A stretch of DNA of 64,000 nt from Candidatus Nitrohelix vancouverensis (GTDB lineage: Bacteria; Nitrospinota; Nitrospinia; Nitrospinales; VA-1). The DNA is taken from contig CP048620.1 in the NCBI GenBank assembly GCA_015698305.1, positions 1,762,557 through 1,826,556 of the forward strand, given 5' to 3'. Position 1 is the first letter of the stretch; each line of letters begins with the position of its first letter. Shown here piece after piece: positions 9,548 to 19,156 of the stretch. The position numbers and the translations under genes are program-made. The notes under the pieces are model-generated. The model was not told the DNA's origin and did no database searches. It worked only from the letters and a program-made list of their open reading frames with translations.

Positions 9548-12500
9548 AACTGATCGATCAATCCATACGAAATTATCACACCGTCACAGTGATGGTCATT
9601 CTGGTCGCAGTGGTTGGATATGTGTGCTTTGAAAGTCTGCCGCGACAGCTCACCCCGACGGTTGACAAGCCGATCATTGAAGTCAAGACGGAGTATCGAG
9701 GCCTGTCGCCCAACGAGGTCGAGAGGAACATCACCCGTCGTCTGGAAGAGCAACTGGAGTCGGTCGAAGGTTTGAAGAAAATGACTTCCAGTAGCCAGCA
9801 CGGTTTGAGTACGATCAATCTCGAATTCGACTGGGGCATCGACAAGAACATCGCCATGATCGATGTGAACAACAAGCTCCAGCAGGTGAAAGACCTTCCC
9901 GTATTGTCCGACAAGCCGACCTTGAAGTCAGTGTCGTCGGATAACTCCAATCCGATCATGTGGATCATTTTCGACAAGCCCGATCCCAAAATGCCGAGCA
10001 TGGATCAGAATAAAATGTTCCAGATCGGCGAGGATATCGTGGTTCAGCATTTGTTGCGCATCAGCGGCGTGGCCGACGTCTGGCATTTTGGCGGTGAAGA
10101 ACGCGAGATGCGGGTGGAGTTCAATCCCTACGATATGGCGCGTCTGCACCTGACCTACAGGGAAGTGATCGACAAATTGTCGAAGGAAAATCAAAACACG
10201 CGCGCGGGATTTCACGACGAAACGAATCGGGAATACACGGTGCGCGCTCTGGGCGAATTCACCCAGGCAGAAGAAATTCTCAATACGGTCATCAAACGCG
10301 ATGGAGAAAAAACTATCCGCGTGAGAGATTTTGCCGAGGTGGTGGACGGTTTTCAGAGAACGAGTTCGCTGGTGCGAATCGACGGCAAGTTGTCGAACGC
10401 CTTTGGAATCATCCGCAAAGCCGGGGCCAATGTGGTCGAGACCTGTAACCTGGCGGCTGAAGGCGTCGAGGCCTTGAATCACGAGCTGTTGAGCCGTGGC
10501 ATTCCGTTGAAGCTGGTCGTCGTTTACAAGGACGTCGATTATATCGACGAGGCCATGCGTTTGGTGAAATCCAATCTGGGAATGGGTTCCCTCCTTGCTG
10601 TGCTGGCCTTACTGTTGTTTCTCGGATCGGGCCGTTCGGTTCTCATCGTCGCTCTGAGCATCCCCGTCAGTCTGATTGCCGTATTCATCGTTTTAAAATT
10701 ACTGGGCCGGACCATCAACGTGATTTCCCTTGCCGGCATGGCGTTTGCCGTCGGTATGGTGGTGGACAATTCGATTGTAGTTCTGGAAAACATTTACCGG
10801 CATCTGACGATGCGCAAGGGCGTGTTCAAGGCCGCGTATGACGGAACGACGGAAGTCTGGGGCGCGGTGCTGGCTTCGACATTGACGACGCTGGCGGTAT
10901 TTGTGCCAATCATTTTTATTGAGGAAGAAGCGGGGCAGATGTTCAAGGACATCGCCATCACCATCAGCGCCAGCATTGCATTGTCTCTACTGGTATCGAT
11001 CACAGTGATCCCGACCTTGACCACGCTCTTGATCCGACTGAAACCGGGCGAAGAATACAAACCGGGATTGTTTCATCGCACCGTGTTCCGCCCTCTGGTG
11101 TCGGTCGGCGGCGTGGTAGCCAGAGCCTATTCTGCGGTTATGGCTCGCTTGCTGGCCCGGTCGGCGCTAGGGTTTTTCGGCAAGCTGGGCATCGTCGGAG
11201 GCGTGGGCGCCTTGATGTGGTGGAGCGTGACGATCTTGCCAGAAAAGGATTATCTCCCTTACGGCAATTCCAATATGGTTTTCATGCTCATCGAACCGGT
11301 TGCAGGAACGCCTGCGGAAGAGAACATGCGATTTTTCGCCGACTATGAAAAAGAGATCGTCGCTATGGACGATGTGGAGCACAATTTTCTGGTTTTTTCG
11401 CAACGTTTCAACGGCGGCGGTTCGATCATAGATCCTGAACTGGCTGGTGGACAAAGAGGGGAAGTGAAAATGGCGCTCAAGGCGGGCGAAATGGGGGGCC
11501 GGATTTTCACGATTCCGGGTTACCGCTTCGCCTTTGCTCTGCAACGCCCAATTTTCCGGTCCGCTGATAAAACCTTTCAGGTGGAAATCACCGGTCCTGA
11601 TATATTCAAATTAAAAAATATCGCCCTGCAAATGATGCCGCAACTGTCGGCGCTTCCCGGCGTTCATTCCGTCCGCCCGGAATTCAAGTTTGGCAACCCC
11701 GAGCTTCGCTTTATCCCGAAGCGCGAGCAGGCGGCCCGGTTGAATATGAGCATGCAGGAGATCGGCGATATCATCGAATCCCTGAACGCCGGGAAATACC
11801 TTGGCGAATTCAACGATCAGGGCGAGCCGATCGATTTTGTTTTTGTGCAGAAAAAAAGCGATGCGCGGTTGGGATTGAACGATTACGACACGCTCCCTGT
11901 GTGGACGGACAGCGAGAAGATGACGCACCTTGGGCAATTGGCGAATGTTGAAGTTAAGGCGGGACCGTCTCGCATCGACCATATTGAAAAAGAGCGCGCG
12001 ATGGTGTTGAAGGTTCAGGTCAAAAAAGATTATCCGATGCAGAATGTGATCGACGCTGTGGGCGCTAAGGTATTGACGCCTATGCAACGCACGCTGGAAC
12101 AGGATTATGGTCTGGGCGTCGGCGGCTCTGCGGATGAGTTGGCCTCGACGGAGCGGTCCCTGCTTGGAAGTTTTGTCTACGCGGTGGGATTCATTTATCT
12201 GCTTTTGGTGTCGTTGTTTTCATCGTTCCTTCGACCGATCATCGTCATGCTGACGGTCGCTTTGGCGGTGACGGGTTCGTTCCTCGGCATCGTCGGCAAC
12301 AACGAACTGCAACGCCATTTCATTCTGAAAATTCTCAACGAATGGAATGTTCCCAACGCGGAGTCGATGGCGGCGGACTGGAACTGGATCACCTTTGATA
12401 TTCTGACGCAGTTGGGAATCGTGATTCTGGCGGGTATCGTCGTGAACAACGCGATTTTGATCGTTCACCAAATGTTGAATAACATCAAGTCGGGGATGGA

Positions 12501-12804
12501 AGAGCGCGAGGCATTGCTGGAGTCGTGTCAAACCCGCCTTCGCCCTATCATGATGACGGTTATTTCCAGCGTGTTTGGCATGATCCCGCTCGCCTTCGGC
12601 GAAGGAGCGGGCGCTGAACTCTATCGCGGCATGGGCACCGCATTGATCGGGGGCTTGAGTATCTCTGCGGTGTTTACTTTATTTCTGGTGCCCGCCCTGA
12701 TGTCCCTGTTGATGGATCTGGGTTTTCATACCCGTAAGGAAGATCTGGTGCGGGACTCGTTGGCGAACCCGGAAGCGTTACCGCCTGATTCCAGGCCGGC
12801 TTGA
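9544..12804 (+). CDS. RND-family efflux transporter, inner-membrane pump subunit
   Basis: The 1086-aa protein has the complete AcrB-like layout: a first transmembrane helix (TVMVILVAVVGYVCFESLPR), a large periplasmic porter loop, the TM2-6 block, a second large loop and TM8-12. The proton-relay aspartates sit in GMAFAVGMVVDNSIVVLENI (TM4). The mirrored TM10 segment is LGIVILAGIVVNNAILIVHQ. It is proton-driven and exports small molecules with the adaptor encoded immediately upstream. No outer-membrane TolC-like gene is adjacent. The substrate is unknown; the absence of heavy-metal-type motifs favours the hydrophobe/amphiphile (HAE) branch. Confidence 0.93.
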   Translation: MKLIDQSIRNYHTVTVMVILVAVVGYVCFESLPRQLTPTVDKPIIEVKTEYRGLSPNEVERNITRRLEEQLESVEGLKKMTSSSQHGLSTINLEFDWGIDKNIAMIDVNNKLQQVKDLPVLSDKPTLKSVSSDNSNPIMWIIFDKPDPKMPSMDQNKMFQIGEDIVVQHLLRISGVADVWHFGGEEREMRVEFNPYDMARLHLTYREVIDKLSKENQNTRAGFHDETNREYTVRALGEFTQAEEILNTVIKRDGEKTIRVRDFAEVVDGFQRTSSLVRIDGKLSNAFGIIRKAGANVVETCNLAAEGVEALNHELLSRGIPLKLVVVYKDVDYIDEAMRLVKSNLGMGSLLAVLALLLFLGSGRSVLIVALSIPVSLIAVFIVLKLLGRTINVISLAGMAFAVGMVVDNSIVVLENIYRHLTMRKGVFKAAYDGTTEVWGAVLASTLTTLAVFVPIIFIEEEAGQMFKDIAITISASIALSLLVSITVIPTLTTLLIRLKPGEEYKPGLFHRTVFRPLVSVGGVVARAYSAVMARLLARSALGFFGKLGIVGGVGALMWWSVTILPEKDYLPYGNSNMVFMLIEPVAGTPAEENMRFFADYEKEIVAMDDVEHNFLVFSQRFNGGGSIIDPELAGGQRGEVKMALKAGEMGGRIFTIPGYRFAFALQRPIFRSADKTFQVEITGPDIFKLKNIALQMMPQLSALPGVHSVRPEFKFGNPELRFIPKREQAARLNMSMQEIGDIIESLNAGKYLGEFNDQGEPIDFVFVQKKSDARLGLNDYDTLPVWTDSEKMTHLGQLANVEVKAGPSRIDHIEKERAMVLKVQVKKDYPMQNVIDAVGAKVLTPMQRTLEQDYGLGVGGSADELASTERSLLGSFVYAVGFIYLLLVSLFSSFLRPIIVMLTVALAVTGSFLGIVGNNELQRHFILKILNEWNVPNAESMAADWNWITFDILTQLGIVILAGIVVNNAILIVHQMLNNIKSGMEEREALLESCQTRLRPIMMTVISSVFGMIPLAFGEGAGAELYRGMGTALIGGLSISAVFTLFLVPALMSLLMDLGFHTRKEDLVRDSLANPEALPPDSRPA

Positions 12805-12824
12805 TTCAAGCCGGACCCCGCATC

Positions 12825-13202
12825 CTACTGCCGGGGATTTAAACATTCCTTGCCGAGTTCCTTGTCCTTCTCACTGCAAGAGACGCAAATTTTTTCAAGT
12901 TTGGTATCGCCAATATTGGAACACATTCCCGGATCGCTTTGCACAACCGCCGTGCAAAAATTCATCATGTCGCGGTCTTTCTGGTATTGCATCAAGGAAC
13001 AGTAGTAGATGCTGTGGTCTTTGTGCTGATAACGATTTTGGGGGTTCTTGATTGGGTGCAAGGCCAGGCAAAGGTTTTTTTCGAGGGGATTCGTGATCGC
13101 GGTGCACATGGACACGTCCGCGACTTCCTCAGCGCCCGCTTGGGGAAGGGAAATAAAGCCTGCCAAGAACATCACGCCTAAAGCCGAAATAACTTTATTC
13201 AT
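12825..13202 (-). CDS. Small exported Cys-rich protein, unknown
   Basis: The start at 13202 is chosen because AAGGAGG lies seven bases before that ATG; the longer frame has no ribosome site. The 125-aa product has a Sec signal (VISALGVMFLAGFISLPQAGA) and ten cysteines in the mature part (for example MCTAIT, KNLCLALH, YYCSLMQ, FCTAVV, MCSNIG, ICVSCSEKD, KECLNP). This looks like an alpha-helical disulfide-stapled periplasmic protein. It recalls the Cys-rich exported protein at 6672-7199 only in style, not in sequence. It converges with the RND pump gene. Function unknown. Confidence 0.7.
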   Translation of the reverse strand: MNKVISALGVMFLAGFISLPQAGAEEVADVSMCTAITNPLEKNLCLALHPIKNPQNRYQHKDHSIYYCSLMQYQKDRDMMNFCTAVVQSDPGMCSNIGDTKLEKICVSCSEKDKELGKECLNPRQ

Positions 13203-13402
13203 TGATTCCTCCTTGTGTCTATTGGCTTTTCTCAATCTAATCTGAACGGCGATATTTAATCATAAAAAATGAAAAATGGACAGTTAAAACCCGAAGCCAT
13301 GCGCCCAAGCCTTGATCTAGCGGGGTTTCACAAGGGGTTAAAAGTAAAATTATAAGGATAAAATCTCCTGTGGCGTCAATGGAAATCGCCGCTTGACGAC
13401 GG

Positions 13403-13431
13403 TTGAACCGTGTTACACTATTTGATATAGA
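13403..13431 (+). promoter_or_regulatory. Candidate sigma70 promoter of the nfeD-stomatin operon
   Basis: TTGAAC at 13403-13408 and TATAGA at 13426-13431 are separated by 17 bp, 34 bp before the ATG. A palindrome ACGGTT-G-AACCGT (13399-13411) overlaps the -35 box and could be an operator. Confidence 0.45.
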
Positions 13432-13464
13432 CAATTTTACCATCGGTTTGTTGGAGGGTCTGTG

Positions 13465-14859
13465 ATGTATCGCGACAATTTCCAACCAGGCTCCATCAAT
13501 CAGTCATGCAAGGGCGTTGAAGGTTTTACCACCCGGATTTTTGGCGGTCACACGCTTCCTGCTCTGTTTTCTTTTCTGTTTTCCATTCCTGAAAAATTAC
13601 TCGCCGCTTTATTCATAATCGTTTTATTTCATACCCCCGCCGAAAGTCTGGAGCGGGTGGTTGTGCTGGAAATTTTCGGCCCCATCAATCCTGTGGTGGC
13701 GGCGTTTGTCGTCGAGGGGATTCAACAAGCCAACGACGATGGCGAAAGTCTGGTTGTGTTGCAGATGGACACGCCAGGCGGACTGGACACGTCCATGCGG
13801 GAAATCATCAAGGCGATTCTCAACTCACAGGTTCCCGTTGCGACTTACGTTTCGCCTTCGGGTTCGCGCGCGGCTTCGGCGGGGGCGTTCATCGCGATCG
13901 CGTCGCATGTGGCGGCGATGGCTCCCGGCGCCAGCATCGGCGCGGCGCATCCGGTGAACATGATGGGCGGCGACGGCGGCGACAAGGTCATGCAGAGCAA
14001 AATTGAAAACGATGCGGCGGCTTACATCCGTTCGCTGGCGGAACATCACGGACGCAACGCGGACTGGGCGGAAAGCGCGGTGCGTCAAAGCGCGTCGTTG
14101 TCGGCGGTGGATGCTGAGAAGCAGAATGTGATCGATCTGGTGGCGGGGAATCTGGATGCGTTGCTACTGGCGATCGACGGGCGATTGGTGAAAATCGGAT
14201 CGATGGAGAAGACGCTCAACACGCGCGGCGAAGTGATTTTTCTGGAACTGAATAAACGCCAGCAGATTTTGGACGCGATCTCCAATCCCAACGTGGTTTA
14301 TATTTTGATGATGCTGGGCATGGTGGGCCTGTATTTTGAATTGTCCAATCCCGGCCTCATCCTGCCAGGATCGGTGGGCGGCGTCAGTCTGATCCTCGCC
14401 TTGTACGGCATGCAAACGCTTCCTATTGAATACGCGGGCCTGCTCCTGATCGTTCTCGGCATGGTGTTCTTCATCGTTGAGTTGAGCGTGGCAAGTTCCG
14501 GCCTGCTGGCCATAGGCGGGACCATCTCCATTTATTTCGGCTCGATCATGTTGATCGATTCCGACGACCCTTCCATGCAAATATCAAAGACCGTGCTGTA
14601 TCCAACGCTCGCGCTGTGCGTACTTTTGTCGATTGGCATTCTCTATCTGGCGGAGCGGGCGAGGGAATTGAAGGCGGTCAGCGGTCTGGAGGGCATGCTG
14701 GGCTCTGTCGGCGCGGCGCGCACGGAGGTGAACCCGACGGGAACGGTGATGGTGCACGGAGAAGTATGGAATGCCGTGAGCGACGAGCGAATTGAAAAAG
14801 GCGAATCGGTTACGATTGAAGCGGTGGACGGTTTGAAGTTGAAGGTTCGAAAAACCTGA
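13465..14859 (+). CDS. nfeD: NfeD-family membrane serine protease (long form)
   Basis: ATG 13465 follows GGAGGG at a good distance. After an unusually long N-terminal extension with one hydrophobic segment, the ClpP/SppA-like protease domain carries the oxyanion loop [12 protein letters not shown] and the nucleophile serine in [13 protein letters not shown]; the lysine of the Ser-Lys dyad lies further on, in [12 protein letters not shown] or nearby. A cluster of four to five membrane helices (about 280-400) follows, then a C-terminal OB-fold NfeD domain ([20 protein letters not shown]). Long NfeD proteins cleave the C terminus of the partner stomatin, which is encoded 11 bp downstream here. 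The operon is the classic nfeD-slipin pair implicated in membrane quality control. Confidence 0.88.
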   Translation: MYRDNFQPGSINQSCKGVEGFTTRIFGGHTLPALFSFLFSIPEKLLAALFIIVLFHTPAESLERVVVLEIFGPINPVVAAFVVEGIQQANDDGESLVVLQMDTPGGLDTSMREIIKAILNSQVPVATYVSPSGSRAASAGAFIAIASHVAAMAPGASIGAAHPVNMMGGDGGDKVMQSKIENDAAAYIRSLAEHHGRNADWAESAVRQSASLSAVDAEKQNVIDLVAGNLDALLLAIDGRLVKIGSMEKTLNTRGEVIFLELNKRQQILDAISNPNVVYILMMLGMVGLYFELSNPGLILPGSVGGVSLILALYGMQTLPIEYAGLLLIVLGMVFFIVELSVASSGLLAIGGTISIYFGSIMLIDSDDPSMQISKTVLYPTLALCVLLSIGILYLAERARELKAVSGLEGMLGSVGAARTEVNPTGTVMVHGEVWNAVSDERIEKGESVTIEAVDGLKLKVRKT

Positions 14860-14870
14860 AAGGAGCGGTT

Positions 14871-15623
14871 ATGGACAGTGTGTTGGCAGGTCTGATATTG
14901 GCGGCGGCGCTGTTGTTCAGCGCCTTCAAAATTTTGAGAGAGTACGAACGCGGCGTTATTTTCATGCTGGGTCGGTTCTGGAAAGTCAAGGGACCGGGCT
15001 TGATCATTCTGATTCCGGGCGTCCAGAAAATGGTCAAGGTGAGTCTGCGTACGGTGGTGATGGACGTGCCGCCGCAGGACATCATCACCAAAGACAACGT
15101 GACGGTGAAGGTCAACGCGGTGGTGTACTTTCGCGCCCTCGATCCGAAAAAAGCGATCATCGAAGTGGAAGATTATCTCTACGCGACCTCGCAATTATCG
15201 CAGACCACTCTGCGTAGTATTCTGGGCCAGAGCAGTCTGGACGATCTGCTGTCGAACCGGGAAGAGATCAACAACCACCTGCAACGAGTCATCGACGAGC
15301 AGACCGAGCCCTGGGGCATCAAGGTCGCCAACGTGGAAATCAAGAACGTCGATCTTCCTCAGGAAATGCAACGCGCCCTGGCCAAACAGGCGGAGGCGGA
15401 ACGCGAGCGACGCGCCAAAGTCATCAACGCCTTGGGCGAATTCGAAGCGGCGCAGAAAACCGGCGAGGCGGCGGACATCATCGGCGCGCACCCTCCGGCC
15501 CTGCAATTGCGCTACCTGCAAACGCTGGTGGACCTTGCGGGCGACAGGAACAGCACGACGATTTTCCCGTTCCCCATTGAACTGCTCGACGTGTTCAAGA
15601 AAAACGCTCCCGATTCGAAATAG
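14871..15623 (+). CDS. Stomatin/slipin (SPFH/band 7) membrane protein
   Basis: This 250-aa SPFH protein has a single N-terminal membrane hairpin ([18 protein letters not shown]) and then the band-7 core ([40 protein letters not shown]). A charged coiled-coil near residues 170-200 ([20 protein letters not shown]) is typical of oligomeric ring assembly. It lies in an operon with the long NfeD protease, which in archaeal relatives cleaves stomatin near its hydrophobic C terminus. It probably scaffolds inner-membrane microdomains. Confidence 0.9.
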   Translation: MDSVLAGLILAAALLFSAFKILREYERGVIFMLGRFWKVKGPGLIILIPGVQKMVKVSLRTVVMDVPPQDIITKDNVTVKVNAVVYFRALDPKKAIIEVEDYLYATSQLSQTTLRSILGQSSLDDLLSNREEINNHLQRVIDEQTEPWGIKVANVEIKNVDLPQEMQRALAKQAEAERERRAKVINALGEFEAAQKTGEAADIIGAHPPALQLRYLQTLVDLAGDRNSTTIFPFPIELLDVFKKNAPDSK

Positions 15624-15646
15624 GGGCTAGATATTATTTTATCAGG

Positions 15647-16129
15647 ATGAGTTCTGCTATGGATAAGGCAAGCCTCGCAGAGGCGTTAAAAGCGCACCGG
15701 GTCTGGTTCGATTCGCTCGGTCATGAAGGAACGCAAGCTGTGTTCAACGGCAAGGATTTGTCGGGCGCGGACTTTTCCGAGGCCTTGCTGGTGGAGGCGC
15801 AGTTTCAGGGGGCCCTGTTGTGTGGCGCCAACTTTGCGGGCGCTGATCTGCGCGGCGCGAATTTTCAGGACGCCAATCTCGAAGGCGCCCTGTTCTTCGA
15901 TAGTAATCTGGAAGAAGCGGACCTGATGTGGTCCGTTGCCAAAAAAGCGCGATGGAAGGGAGCAAAATTCAACGGAACCTATCTGCAGGGCGCCGACCTG
16001 CGCGAGGCGGCGGACTTGCAGTATGAACAGCTTGCCAAGGCGATGCTGGATGAAGACACGCACCTGCCCGCCGATATTCTCATAGACGATCTCAAACGAG
16101 AAGATCCCCCCGACCCAATCACTTCCTGA
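15647..16129 (+). CDS. Pentapeptide-repeat protein
   Basis: The 160-aa product contains consecutive A(D/N)LXX-type pentapeptides from about residue 35 to 125 (DLSGADFSEA, GANFAGADLRGANFQDANLE, GTYLQGADLREA), forming a short right-handed quadrilateral beta-helix. Flanks are short and charged. There is no membrane segment or fused enzyme. It starts 23 bp after the stomatin gene and may be the last gene of that operon. Its stop overlaps the end of the convergent pseudouridine synthase gene by about 11 bp. Function unknown, as for most such proteins. Confidence 0.8.
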   Translation: MSSAMDKASLAEALKAHRVWFDSLGHEGTQAVFNGKDLSGADFSEALLVEAQFQGALLCGANFAGADLRGANFQDANLEGALFFDSNLEEADLMWSVAKKARWKGAKFNGTYLQGADLREAADLQYEQLAKAMLDEDTHLPADILIDDLKREDPPDPITS

Positions 16130-16808
16130 TTTTTTCCCGCTGATCCCAGAAGGGCCAGCCCTTCGGCTCGGGCGCCTGCACAAGGATTTCCTTTTTGTCG
16201 ATAGGATGCGAAAACTCCAGCCGACTGGCATAGAGCGCGATGCCGCCTTTAGGCAGGCTCCATTGCGCGCGGTATTTGCTATCGCCCAATAGCGGATGAC
16301 CGCTGAACGATAACTGCGCGCGGATCTGATGAAAACGCCCAGTCTTCAAAGCGATCTCCAGTACCGAGGCATTCCCCTCCAGCGATTCGATGACGCGGTA
16401 GTCCAGTTCGGAGCGTTTCGCCTCGGGCGCGGGATTGGGGAAGACCGTCGCTTTCAGACTGCGCTCCTTGCGCAGGTAATGCACCAGCGTTGCCTGCTCC
16501 GGCTCGACGATTCCCTCGGCAACGGCGCAATAGAATTTTTTGATCGTATGATCGCGGAACTGTTGCGACAAACGCGATGCCGCCTTGGAGGTGCGCGCGA
16601 ACAGAACCACGCCCGGCACCTGCCGGTCCAGCCGATGCAGGAGGCCGAGGAAGACCTCGCCGGGCTTGTTGAACTCGCGCCTCAACCAGTCCCTCGAAAG
16701 ATCGAGCAGAGACGGTTCGCCGGAGCGGTCGCCCTGAATGAGAAGGCCCGCCGGTTTTTCCACCGCGAGCAAATGGTTGTCGATGTAGAGAATGTTGAGC
16801 GGCGTCAA
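16119..16808 (-). CDS. RluA-family RNA pseudouridine synthase
   Basis: This 229-aa protein lacks an S4 domain. The catalytic aspartate lies in LLHRLDRQVPGVVLFA, the defining HRLD motif of the RluA/RluD group. YCAVAEG and FHQIRAQLSFSGHPLLGDSKY are further family motifs. It isomerises uridine to pseudouridine in rRNA or tRNA. The start ATG overlaps the stop of the upstream DUF502 gene (ATGA), so the two are coupled. Target nucleotide unknown; the compact form resembles RluC/TruC-like single-domain enzymes. Confidence 0.88.
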   Translation of the reverse strand: MTPLNILYIDNHLLAVEKPAGLLIQGDRSGEPSLLDLSRDWLRREFNKPGEVFLGLLHRLDRQVPGVVLFARTSKAASRLSQQFRDHTIKKFYCAVAEGIVEPEQATLVHYLRKERSLKATVFPNPAPEAKRSELDYRVIESLEGNASVLEIALKTGRFHQIRAQLSFSGHPLLGDSKYRAQWSLPKGGIALYASRLEFSHPIDKKEILVQAPEPKGWPFWDQREKIRK

Positions 16809-17461
16809 TCCTTGCTCTGTTCCTTAGCCAGCGACTTGGCGGATATCGGGTCGACAATGCCGCCGGAGATCACGTACTTCACGCCTTCCTCGATGGACAT
16901 GCTCAGCTCTGTCAGTTCTCCGGGCGGAGAAAAAATCAAAAAGCCGGAAGTGGGGTTCGGCGTCGTCGGCACAAACACGTTGTAAGCCTGGAAGTCCGTC
17001 TTCTTCTGAATCTCGCCGCGCGTTTTCCCCGTCACAAAGCCCAGCGCGTAAGCGCCCTTGCGCGGGAACTCGATCAGCACCACCTTGTTGAACGATTGCC
17101 CGTCCACCGAGGCGAAGGAAGTCACGATCTGTTTGGTGCCGGAGTAAATGCGGCGCACGAAAGGAATCTTCTCGACGATCTTCTCGCCGATCTGCACCAG
17201 CTTGTTGCCGAAAATATTCGTCGCAAAAGCCCCGACCAGAAAGATGATGGTCAAGGTCACCGCCACGCCGAGGAAAGGAATGCGATAGCCCTCCGGGATG
17301 GGCGCGCCCATCTCGATCAGCAGATTGGTGAAGGTCGGCGACAAGGCGTCCAGATTCTTGAACAAGAACTTCAGGATGAAGATCGTCAAGGCGATCGGGA
17401 GCGTGATGAGCAGACCCGCAATGAAAATATTGCGCAAGCGTTTTTGTAATCGACCGAACAT
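16805..17461 (-). CDS. DUF502-family membrane protein
   Basis: The 218-aa protein has two N-terminal membrane helices (IFIAGLLITLPIALTIFILK and about residues 60-85, GVAVTLTIIFLVGAFATNIF) followed by a soluble beta-rich domain with the family segments IPFVRRIYSGTKQIV and FVPTTPNPTSGFLIF. DUF502 proteins are widespread in bacteria and plants (LIKE-COV) and have no established biochemical role. It is translationally coupled to the pseudouridine synthase. Confidence 0.88.
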   Translation of the reverse strand: MFGRLQKRLRNIFIAGLLITLPIALTIFILKFLFKNLDALSPTFTNLLIEMGAPIPEGYRIPFLGVAVTLTIIFLVGAFATNIFGNKLVQIGEKIVEKIPFVRRIYSGTKQIVTSFASVDGQSFNKVVLIEFPRKGAYALGFVTGKTRGEIQKKTDFQAYNVFVPTTPNPTSGFLIFSPPGELTELSMSIEEGVKYVISGGIVDPISAKSLAKEQSKD

Positions 17462-17605
17462 GAAACGTATCTTTATATAAAGGCCAGAAAGGAAGAACAG
17501 GCAGACGACAAGACTGTCGAAAGCCTTGAAAATACTATATAATAGGAAGAAAGGCTAAAACAAGGGGCAAAAGACAGCCGCGCCAGGCGCGCCTCTGGAA
17601 TTCCC

Positions 17606-17633
17606 TTGACAGAAGCTGTAAAATCATTAAGAT
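17606..17633 (+). promoter_or_regulatory. Promoter of tRNA-Ala
   Basis: TTGACA (17606-17611) and TAAGAT (17628-17633) with 16-bp spacing lie about 35 bp before the tRNA. The island junction is downstream, so this host promoter still drives the reconstituted tRNA. Confidence 0.6.
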
Positions 17634-17668
17634 CAAGACCTCATTCGAGGGACCGCTATACGCGTAGC

Positions 17669-17741
<73 letters not shown>

Positions 17742-17752
17742 TTGTTACGTAA

Positions 17753-17783
17753 GGGGTTAGCCGATTTGGCTAGCCCCTTTTGC
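17753..17783 (+). terminator. Terminator behind tRNA-Ala, island-derived
   Basis: A 10-bp stem GGGGTTAGCC/GGCTAGCCCC with loop GATTT is followed by TTTTGCTTT. It lies inside the island, so the element restores both the tRNA end and its terminator. Confidence 0.75.
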
Positions 17784-17792
17784 TTTGAAAAC

Positions 17793-17841
17793 TGTAGCCA
17801 ATTGTAGCCAAATACCCCAAAACTGGCGACTCTGTAACCAA
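17793..17841 (+). repeat. Tandem TGTAGCCAA motifs, candidate integrase arm sites (left)
   Basis: TGTAGCCAA occurs at 17793-17801 and 17803-17811, with a one-mismatch copy TGTAACCAA at 17833-17841, all in one orientation beside the integrase stop codon. The same paired motif occurs at the right ends (25,149 and 27,962). This is the arrangement expected of arm-type integrase binding sites. Confidence 0.5.
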
Positions 17842-17844
17842 AGC

Positions 17845-18879
17845 TCATTTTGTTCCCGTCCGAGCCTTGGCAAAATTCAACGCTTCGATGGCTTTGCGCT
17901 TCGTTTCTGGACTCAGATGCGCATAACGTTGCGTTGTGCTGATGTCTTCATGCCCCGCCAATGCGGCAACCACATGCAGAGGTTGACCTGCTTGAACCAG
18001 TCGAGAGCAGAAGTCGTGACGAAGATCATGGAAACGAAAATCCTGTAGCCCGATTCGTTTGCATAACCTTCTGAACGCCAGCCCCACCCAATCCTTGTGA
18101 ATCGCTTTCCCATCGACGATGAACACACGATCCATTTTCAGATCACGAACCTTGTTCCATTTCGTGAGTTCTGCATGAGCGGCATCAGTGAGAGGAATCC
18201 AGACGGGTTTCCCGTTCTTGGTCTTCTCAATTTCAATGAAGCCCTCAAAGAGATTTGTCTGGCTCCATGTCAGGTTGCATACGTTGGAGAGACGCAATCC
18301 CGTTTCCCTTGCGACGATGACCACGGAGCGGAGCCAGTCGTTTTCCTTCAGGGAATCAAAGAGTAGCGTTTCCTCTTCCGGTTTCAGGTAGCGCACCCGC
18401 TTGCGGTCGCCAGTGGGAAGTTGAACTTTTACAAATGGGGTTTCCTTTAACAAATCCCATTTCTTGACTGCCAGCGAATAGGCATGGCGCATCAGGTTCA
18501 ACTCATGATGGATGGTGACGGGCGATCGTCCATCAGCAAGCCGCTTCTCAACATAGCCCTCAATCAAAGAAGGGGTGATCTCCGTCAGGAATCGATCTCC
18601 GAAATAAGCGATTAAAACATTGCCCATGTACTTATCGGTTTGGCACGACTCCGGTTTCTTGTGAAAGCGGGCGTGCCGTTCCTGATAGATGTCGAGAAGG
18701 TGGCTTAGCGTCAGGTGTTCGCCTTGCTGTTTGTCAAAGAACTTCCCTTCGAAAATCTCGCAACGAATCTTTGCTTCAATGGCCTTTGCCATTTTTCGAT
18801 TTGTTCCCAGACTTTGATAGAAGGGTTTTTGCCCCGGCTGGGTGATCTTGCACCAATAAACATTTCCCCGTTTATACAT
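17845..18879 (-). CDS. int: Tyrosine-type site-specific integrase
   Basis: The 344-aa protein has an N-terminal arm/SAM-like core-binding region (about 60-160) and a C-terminal catalytic domain with the complete tetrad: R in ETGLRLSNVCNLTW, HxxR in HDLRHDF, H in LAGHEDIS, and the nucleophile Tyr in TQRYAHL. It sits next to attL within a tRNA gene, as expected for an integrase whose target is the tRNA 3' half. It follows the excisionase-like gene by 12 bp and is the last gene of the rep-orf84-xis-int unit. It should catalyse integration and, with the small DNA-binding protein, excision. Confidence 0.95.
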   Translation of the reverse strand: MYKRGNVYWCKITQPGQKPFYQSLGTNRKMAKAIEAKIRCEIFEGKFFDKQQGEHLTLSHLLDIYQERHARFHKKPESCQTDKYMGNVLIAYFGDRFLTEITPSLIEGYVEKRLADGRSPVTIHHELNLMRHAYSLAVKKWDLLKETPFVKVQLPTGDRKRVRYLKPEEETLLFDSLKENDWLRSVVIVARETGLRLSNVCNLTWSQTNLFEGFIEIEKTKNGKPVWIPLTDAAHAELTKWNKVRDLKMDRVFIVDGKAIHKDWVGLAFRRLCKRIGLQDFRFHDLRHDFCSRLVQAGQPLHVVAALAGHEDISTTQRYAHLSPETKRKAIEALNFAKARTGTK

Positions 18880-18891
18880 AGCAACTCCTGT

Positions 18892-19155
18892 TCAAACGGG
18901 CGTCTCTTGGCCGCTATCGCCTAAATTATGTCTCAGGCTGTAACGCTTGCCAATGATTTTTTTGGCTTCCCTTGACGAGCTAGCAGGCTTTATTTTTTTA
19001 TCCTTCAGAAAGCCATTGATCTCATGAATATTAAAGCGGAGCGCGCCGTTGATCTTGTAGGCGGGAATTTTTCCGCTCTCTACCCATGAGTAAAGCGTTT
19101 TGGCTTTGATAGAGAGATAGTGAGCCAGTTCCTTGACTGAATAAAATTGTTTCAT
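18892..19155 (-). CDS. Excisionase-like MerR/AlpA helix-turn-helix protein
   Basis: The 87-aa product starts MKQFYSVKELAHYLSIKAKT and continues with YSWVESGKIPAYKINGALRF, the signature of the excisionase/AlpA winged helix-turn-helix family (HTH_17). The basic C-terminal tail is probably disordered. Position directly upstream of the integrase suggests a recombination directionality factor, or a regulator of the element. It begins two bases after the stop of the small Cys protein gene, implying co-translation. Confidence 0.85.
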   Translation of the reverse strand: MKQFYSVKELAHYLSIKAKTLYSWVESGKIPAYKINGALRFNIHEINGFLKDKKIKPASSSREAKKIIGKRYSLRHNLGDSGQETPV

Positions 19156-19156
19156 T

